A stretch of DNA of 11,113 nt from Verrucomicrobiota bacterium. Its GTDB lineage: Bacteria > Verrucomicrobiota > Verrucomicrobiia > Limisphaerales > UBA1100. The stretch is taken from the NCBI GenBank assembly GCA_028872645.1, contig JAPKDK010000080.1, positions 1-11,113 of the forward strand, given 5' to 3'. Below, piece after piece: positions 6,767 to 11,113 of this stretch (the first letter of the stretch is position 1; the number at the start of each line of letters is the position of its first letter). The notes beneath the pieces were generated by a model, which saw nothing but the letters and a program-made list of their open reading frames with translations, was not told the DNA's origin and did no database searches. The position numbers were made by a program, and so were the translations under genes.

Positions 6767-9700
6767 TCAATCCTCGTCCCCGCCGGGAATGAGCCACCTC
6801 AGAAGGCCCAATGGATTCACGACCATATCCTCTTCCTTGTTGAGCAGAGGGATGGGCAGTTTGCGGATTAATTCACCCGGCAAACCCGTCAGTTGTCCAC
6901 CCAACATCAGTCCCAAACCCACATCGTCTGTCTTAAAAGTCACATCATTCAACGGGCCTGTGATCGAAAGACATGGAGGAATTTTCACAAATTTTTTCTT
7001 TGGGGAAACAATCGCAGTCGGGCTGTATTTGTTTGCTAAATCGGGAGCAAACTCGATGGTCAGTTTTTCGTTAATGAGTGATTTGTCCCAATTATTGGCC
7101 AGTTTAAAATCACCCTTAATATTCGCCCGAACGAGTGGCCCGGCCACTGTGAAATCGTGTGAGATGAGTCCATTTTTTACAGAAACCAGCAAGTGCCCCT
7201 GATCCAAATGGCTGGCCCCCAATTCTTTGTCACCCAATAGTGACGCGATATTCCCCAAGGCACCCGACACCCCATCCATGGGTAATGACAGGCCGGGGAT
7301 ATAGTCAATGATACGGGTCACACGGGATGGGATGAGATTGGGTTTGGGCATTTTGCCATCGCGAAAAAATGCCCAATGCGCTTTGGTGGTCGTAAAAAAG
7401 GCTGGGCCGTTTTCAATCCCCCGCAGCAAAAAACTATTTTGGAACTCGGGCCCATTCAGTGCATTAGCAGCCACGTGGAATCGTGCCTCGAGGAATCCGT
7501 AATTATGCGTGCGTTTTATTTTGAAGTAATCATTCAGTTGATTTAGCGGGAGCTGTTGACAGGAAAAGTTCATCGCGTAGCGCGTGCGATTTCCTTGGGG
7601 CACGAACCAGCCTTCGGCCATAACCGGGGTGCCGAAGAGTTTCATTTCCAGCGGTTTCAAATACACTTCGCGGCCATCGCGCACAATGGTGCCAAACACA
7701 TTCGTGGCAGTGAGGCCAAACCAGCGCATCTGTTTCACATCGAAATCCCAACGGAAATTGTGAAACACCGAGCGCGCTGTGGCGGGCACAGTCGGCGCAG
7801 CGGCGGGCTTGGCACGGTGGAATTGTTTGAACATTTTTTCCAATGCCGTGATGTCGAGTGCCTTGGATGAAACCTTCAAATGACCCGATGGGGCATCGCG
7901 CCGGGACAAATCCAAAGTGCCCGTTACGTTGAAACTCGATTGCCCGTTGAAAACATTGGTGGCCGTTAAATCCGCGGCACATTGATTGAGATGATAAATG
8001 TGATTGGTCACACCGCCTTTCAGATTCAGGAACAAGGCGCGGGCGGGGGAGCGCTCGGGGTCGCCCATCAACCGCACACGATCCGCCTGAAAAAGAGTTT
8101 CCACGTGGCCGCCGCCGCTTTCATCAAGGCGCACGGAGCCCTTGAGCAGCTTGACGCGGATGGTTCGGAATGCGGGGCCACCGAGCAGATCGGACAAGGG
8201 GGCGAGGGCGAGTTGATCCAAGTTGCGGCAGTCCCATTCCAAATTGCCCTGCCGGCGGAAGGGATTGAAATCGCCTTTCACACTGAAGTTGCCGCTGTGT
8301 TTGTTGTTGATGAAAATGAAGCCGCGCGTGCCGTGGGACACAATCTTCCATTCGTCCGTGCCGGGCACGGGTTGGCGAGCGAGATTGAGTGTGGCGGTGG
8401 CGCTGAGGACTTTGTCGGGCCATTGTTTGGTGGGATCATCCATTCGCACGCTGGCGAGTTCCACATCGCCTTTCAATTGAAAACCGCCTTGGCCGTCGCT
8501 GGAAATTTCCAGTCGGCCCGGATGCTGCAGCACACCTTGCGTGAGTTTGCGCGGGGCGAGTTTTTTGCCGAGTAACGGCTGCAGCAGTTGATGATTGATA
8601 AAGCCCTGTTCCTTTTCCGCCGGAGGTTGAAACAGCACGCGCCAGCGATTGGCCCCGGGCCAGTGCTGGCCGCTGAAGCGCAGGCGGGCGGCGGTTTTGT
8701 CGGGCAACATCACTTTGAGGTTGACCTCCCGCACGGTGTTCACAGGTTGGCCGTCCTTGGGAATCGAGCGGGAATAATCCAGGAACAACTCAGCATTCAT
8801 CGGTGCCTTGGGCCAATCGAAATCACGCGCTTCGGCCAACAGTCCGCTGGCGTGAATGAGCCCGCGCCAAGTGCCACCACCTTGGCCGTCAAGTTTCACC
8901 CGGGTTTTCCCAGGCCACTTGAGCTTGCCACCGGTCCATTGAAAAGCTCTGTCTCGGCCGGCCAACCATGGCGCGAGCAGGCGATGATCCAGCTCGGCGC
9001 CGGCCAGCGTGAATTCTGCCGCGCCAGTTTGTGGATGCCAGCCGCCGGTGATTTGCAGCTCGCCATCGAGCACATCACCACGCGGAAATTCAATTCTAAA
9101 ATCCCGCATCGATATTGGCCAATCCGCCGTGCGGCCTTCATCCACAGTCATTTTTCCGCTGGCGATGAACGTCACCGAGGCGGGCCACCCGGGTTGGCGG
9201 GCGTCCGAAAAGGTTGCGTTCCCACCCACTTGAGTTTGTTTTCCGGGTGAATGTTTCACCGAAACTGTGGCGGCGAGCACGCCGTTGGTGAATTGTGTGA
9301 TGCCTGTGGCCGCGGCAAACTGGCCGAGCCTAAAATCTTTCAATACGACTTGTGAGAGATCCACTGCACCTGCGTGGAAATCCCATTCCCCAATGGCGGT
9401 GAGATACGGCGCAATTTCGCGCCCGTGTAGGGACACGCGTGCGCCAAGGCTGTTGATGGCAAGGCGATGGCCTTCATCGAGCCGAAGATCGAGATTTGCG
9501 CGCGTGAAGATATTGGTGATGCCGCGTTGCCTATGCCTGTTTTGAAAGGTGAATTTTGCCAACTGCAATTGGCCTTTGGCAGTCTGAAATTGCGGCGCGC
9601 GCAGGCCAGCCGTCACAGTTCCATTAAAATCGAGCGTGCCGCTCAACGCCTCGGGCGGCCGGGGAATCCACGGACGCATCCGAGCCAAATCGGCTCGTAT

Positions 9701-11113
9701 GGTGGTGTAACCGCTCAGGGTTTGCTCGCGCAAATTGCATTGCACATTGTCTCCGGTGGCATTGAACACCGGGGCATTGGTACTGCCGAGATCCAATGAA
9801 TATTGGGTAAGCGTCAATTGACGAAAGTTTTGCAGTGCCCCGTTCGCACGTAGGCTGGCGGGCAAGGTGCGGAGATCGGCTTCCTCCAGTCGCAAGCCGA
9901 TGCCTTTGGCCGCGAGCGCAAATCCGATGCGCCGACCGGCTTCCTGAAAATGAATCCTTAACCCGGCGGACACATGGCCTTCGACGGCGTATTCACCCAG
10001 CCACGATTGCCAATCAGCGAGGTTGATGTTTTCGGTGGTCAGGGTGAAAAATGATTCACCCACTGGCGCGCCGCGCGTGCTCCAGTCAAATGGCATCGGC
10101 TGATCAAGTTTCCCGACCAGCAATGGACGGCCCTCATGGGTGGCACTCACTTCCAGCGTATCCAGCAGTGCGGTGTGGGCGGTTGTGTCAATTTTGAACG
10201 CATATTTCGCTGTGCCGATTTCCAATGGTGGGGTGGCAATCGTGCCGGTGCTGAGGTGAAGCGGCTGCGCGCGCATCGTGCCATGTACTTCCAGCGATTT
10301 TCCAAAATCCAGCACGCGTACGCGGTTGGTGGAATTTAGCACGGTGGAATGAAAATCAAGCCCCACCGGCCGCCCGATGAAATTCAGCACCCGCTGATCC
10401 ACCCGATGAAGCGCCACGGTGAGATCTGCCCCGCCCGCAGCAGGTTGCAATGTGCCGTTCGCCTCAAGCCTGCCCAACGCGTTGCTGGCGTGCGTGAAGT
10501 GAAGGACGAACCGCCGCAGTTCATCCGCAGTGGCCTCGGCGTCTAAATTGGCTTTCAGTCCCGAGGCAAAGGCAAATTGACCTGTAGCCAGAGCCACCTG
10601 TAAATATCCTTCGCTTTCCACCCGCGTGGGCAGCAGATGCTCATCAAGTTGATGTATGAACTTCAGATGAAACTCACCGGCCAACCCATGACCGGACTGC
10701 TGGAGCGGTTTCAACGAATATCCCGCACGGCCTTGCACAGTGATTTGGCCGGGTTGTCCGCTGGCGATTTCGCTGCTGACGATGTGAAGACCGGAAAAAT
10801 GCGCGGTCTCCGTGCTGCCACTTTGATGATCGCGGCGATACTCGGCGCGCGCGTTTGTTACTGAAATTTTCTCAATCCGGATTGGCTTGATTTCGCTATC
10901 CGATCGGGGGCGCTCGAGCAAGGGGGCGTAGTTGGGTTTGCCCTTGCGATCGATGTGAAGAAATAATTCCGGTTCGTCGCAGGCAATTTGCCCGAACTCC
11001 ATTCGGCCCGCGAGCAGATCGCGCCATTGATAGTTTACCTCCACACGGGCCGCCTTGAGCAAGGGGCGTTCGCCGGTGGCGTGGAGAGTAACGCCCTCCA
11101 AACGCAGTTGACT
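6767..11113 (-). CDS. Large AsmA-like envelope protein (N-terminus outside window)
   Basis: The reading frame stays open to the right edge, giving at least 1448 residues. The TTG at 11101 is an internal leucine codon, not a start. The first visible residues (PLLKAARVEVNYQWRDLLAG, then RMEFGQIACDEPELFLH) match the AsmA/TamB-type pattern near the N-terminus, normally just after a single membrane anchor that is not seen here. The middle is long, low in cysteine and rich in alternating beta-strand patterns, as expected for the groove-shaped bridge of this superfamily. The last ~200 residues, including GLISHDFTVAGPLVRANIKG and SITGPLNDVTF, look like the AsmA-like C-terminal region. It ends with GLLRWLIPGGDED. 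Characterised relatives (TamB, YhdP, YdbH) are implicated in lipid transport between inner and outer membranes; that role here is inferred. It is the most upstream operon gene seen. Confidence 0.85.
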   Translation of the reverse strand, partial: SQLRLEGVTLHATGERPLLKAARVEVNYQWRDLLAGRMEFGQIACDEPELFLHIDRKGKPNYAPLLERPRSDSEIKPIRIEKISVTNARAEYRRDHQSGSTETAHFSGLHIVSSEIASGQPGQITVQGRAGYSLKPLQQSGHGLAGEFHLKFIHQLDEHLLPTRVESEGYLQVALATGQFAFASGLKANLDAEATADELRRFVLHFTHASNALGRLEANGTLQPAAGGADLTVALHRVDQRVLNFIGRPVGLDFHSTVLNSTNRVRVLDFGKSLEVHGTMRAQPLHLSTGTIATPPLEIGTAKYAFKIDTTAHTALLDTLEVSATHEGRPLLVGKLDQPMPFDWSTRGAPVGESFFTLTTENINLADWQSWLGEYAVEGHVSAGLRIHFQEAGRRIGFALAAKGIGLRLEEADLRTLPASLRANGALQNFRQLTLTQYSLDLGSTNAPVFNATGDNVQCNLREQTLSGYTTIRADLARMRPWIPRPPEALSGTLDFNGTVTAGLRAPQFQTAKGQLQLAKFTFQNRHRQRGITNIFTRANLDLRLDEGHRLAINSLGARVSLHGREIAPYLTAIGEWDFHAGAVDLSQVVLKDFRLGQFAAATGITQFTNGVLAATVSVKHSPGKQTQVGGNATFSDARQPGWPASVTFIASGKMTVDEGRTADWPISMRDFRIEFPRGDVLDGELQITGGWHPQTGAAEFTLAGAELDHRLLAPWLAGRDRAFQWTGGKLKWPGKTRVKLDGQGGGTWRGLIHASGLLAEARDFDWPKAPMNAELFLDYSRSIPKDGQPVNTVREVNLKVMLPDKTAARLRFSGQHWPGANRWRVLFQPPAEKEQGFINHQLLQPLLGKKLAPRKLTQGVLQHPGRLEISSDGQGGFQLKGDVELASVRMDDPTKQWPDKVLSATATLNLARQPVPGTDEWKIVSHGTRGFIFINNKHSGNFSVKGDFNPFRRQGNLEWDCRNLDQLALAPLSDLLGGPAFRTIRVKLLKGSVRLDESGGGHVETLFQADRVRLMGDPERSPARALFLNLKGGVTNHIYHLNQCAADLTATNVFNGQSSFNVTGTLDLSRRDAPSGHLKVSSKALDITALEKMFKQFHRAKPAAAPTVPATARSVFHNFRWDFDVKQMRWFGLTATNVFGTIVRDGREVYLKPLEMKLFGTPVMAEGWFVPQGNRTRYAMNFSCQQLPLNQLNDYFKIKRTHNYGFLEARFHVAANALNGPEFQNSFLLRGIENGPAFFTTTKAHWAFFRDGKMPKPNLIPSRVTRIIDYIPGLSLPMDGVSGALGNIASLLGDKELGASHLDQGHLLVSVKNGLISHDFTVAGPLVRANIKGDFKLANNWDKSLINEKLTIEFAPDLANKYSPTAIVSPKKKFVKIPPCLSITGPLNDVTFKTDDVGLGLMLGGQLTGLPGELIRKLPIPLLNKEEDMVVNPLGLLRWLIPGGDED

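Noticed and set aside
6237..7202. A 321-codon open frame on the + strand across the dipeptidase/AsmA-like junction
   Set aside because: It lies antisense to two well-supported genes, its translation shows no family motif, and it looks like a mirror of high-GC codon use.
7982..9250. Two + strand open frames of about 200 codons (7982-8575 and 8588-9250)
   Set aside because: Both are antisense to the continuous AsmA-like frame and give no recognisable protein; they are best explained as shadow frames.
11099..11101. TTG as the start of the AsmA-like protein
   Set aside because: The frame stays open through to the window edge and the expected N-terminal membrane anchor is missing, so the gene must begin further right.
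1..11113. CRISPR array, phage or insertion-sequence remnants, tRNA or rRNA
   Set aside because: No regularly spaced repeats, terminal inverted repeats, transposase motifs or RNA gene signatures were seen; nearly every base is in a coding frame.

Overview
The window holds one truncated gene on the + strand at its left edge, followed by five tightly packed genes on the - strand that fill the rest. There is no gene-free stretch longer than about 32 bases. I see no RNA genes, mobile elements, CRISPR arrays or clear promoters or terminators. The organism looks like a Gram-negative bacterium, because an AsmA-like envelope protein is present. The moderately high GC, the lack of Shine-Dalgarno motifs at readable starts, and the large membrane-fused spermidine-synthase-like proteins suggest the Verrucomicrobiota/Planctomycetota group. 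That lineage call is an inference and is weak.

Layout, left to right: (1) the C-terminal tail of an MFS-type transporter (+, 2-307); (2) a DUF3445 protein related to the heme-dependent oxidative N-demethylase alpha subunit (-, 304-1092); (3) a large fused membrane/spermidine-synthase-like protein (-, 1089-3659); (4) a second, shorter and divergent protein of the same general type (-, 3652-5364); (5) an M20-family metallodipeptidase (-, 5361-6734); (6) a very large AsmA-like protein whose N-terminus lies beyond the right edge (-, 6767-11113).

On the - strand the transcription order is AsmA-like, M20 peptidase, short synthase-like, long synthase-like, DUF3445. The gap and overlaps in that order are 32 bp, then overlaps of 4 (GTGA), 8 and 4 bp (ATGA). 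This looks like one operon with translational coupling, with its promoter outside the window. The + strand MFS gene converges on it, and the two stop codons share the palindrome CTAG.

The most interesting point is the coupling of two different membrane-anchored aminopropyltransferase-fold proteins to a DUF3445 protein and a dipeptidase. A shared role in amine or peptide-amine chemistry at the membrane is conceivable but unproven. Both synthase-like proteins lack the canonical aspartate pattern of true spermidine synthases, so polyamine synthesis should not be assumed.
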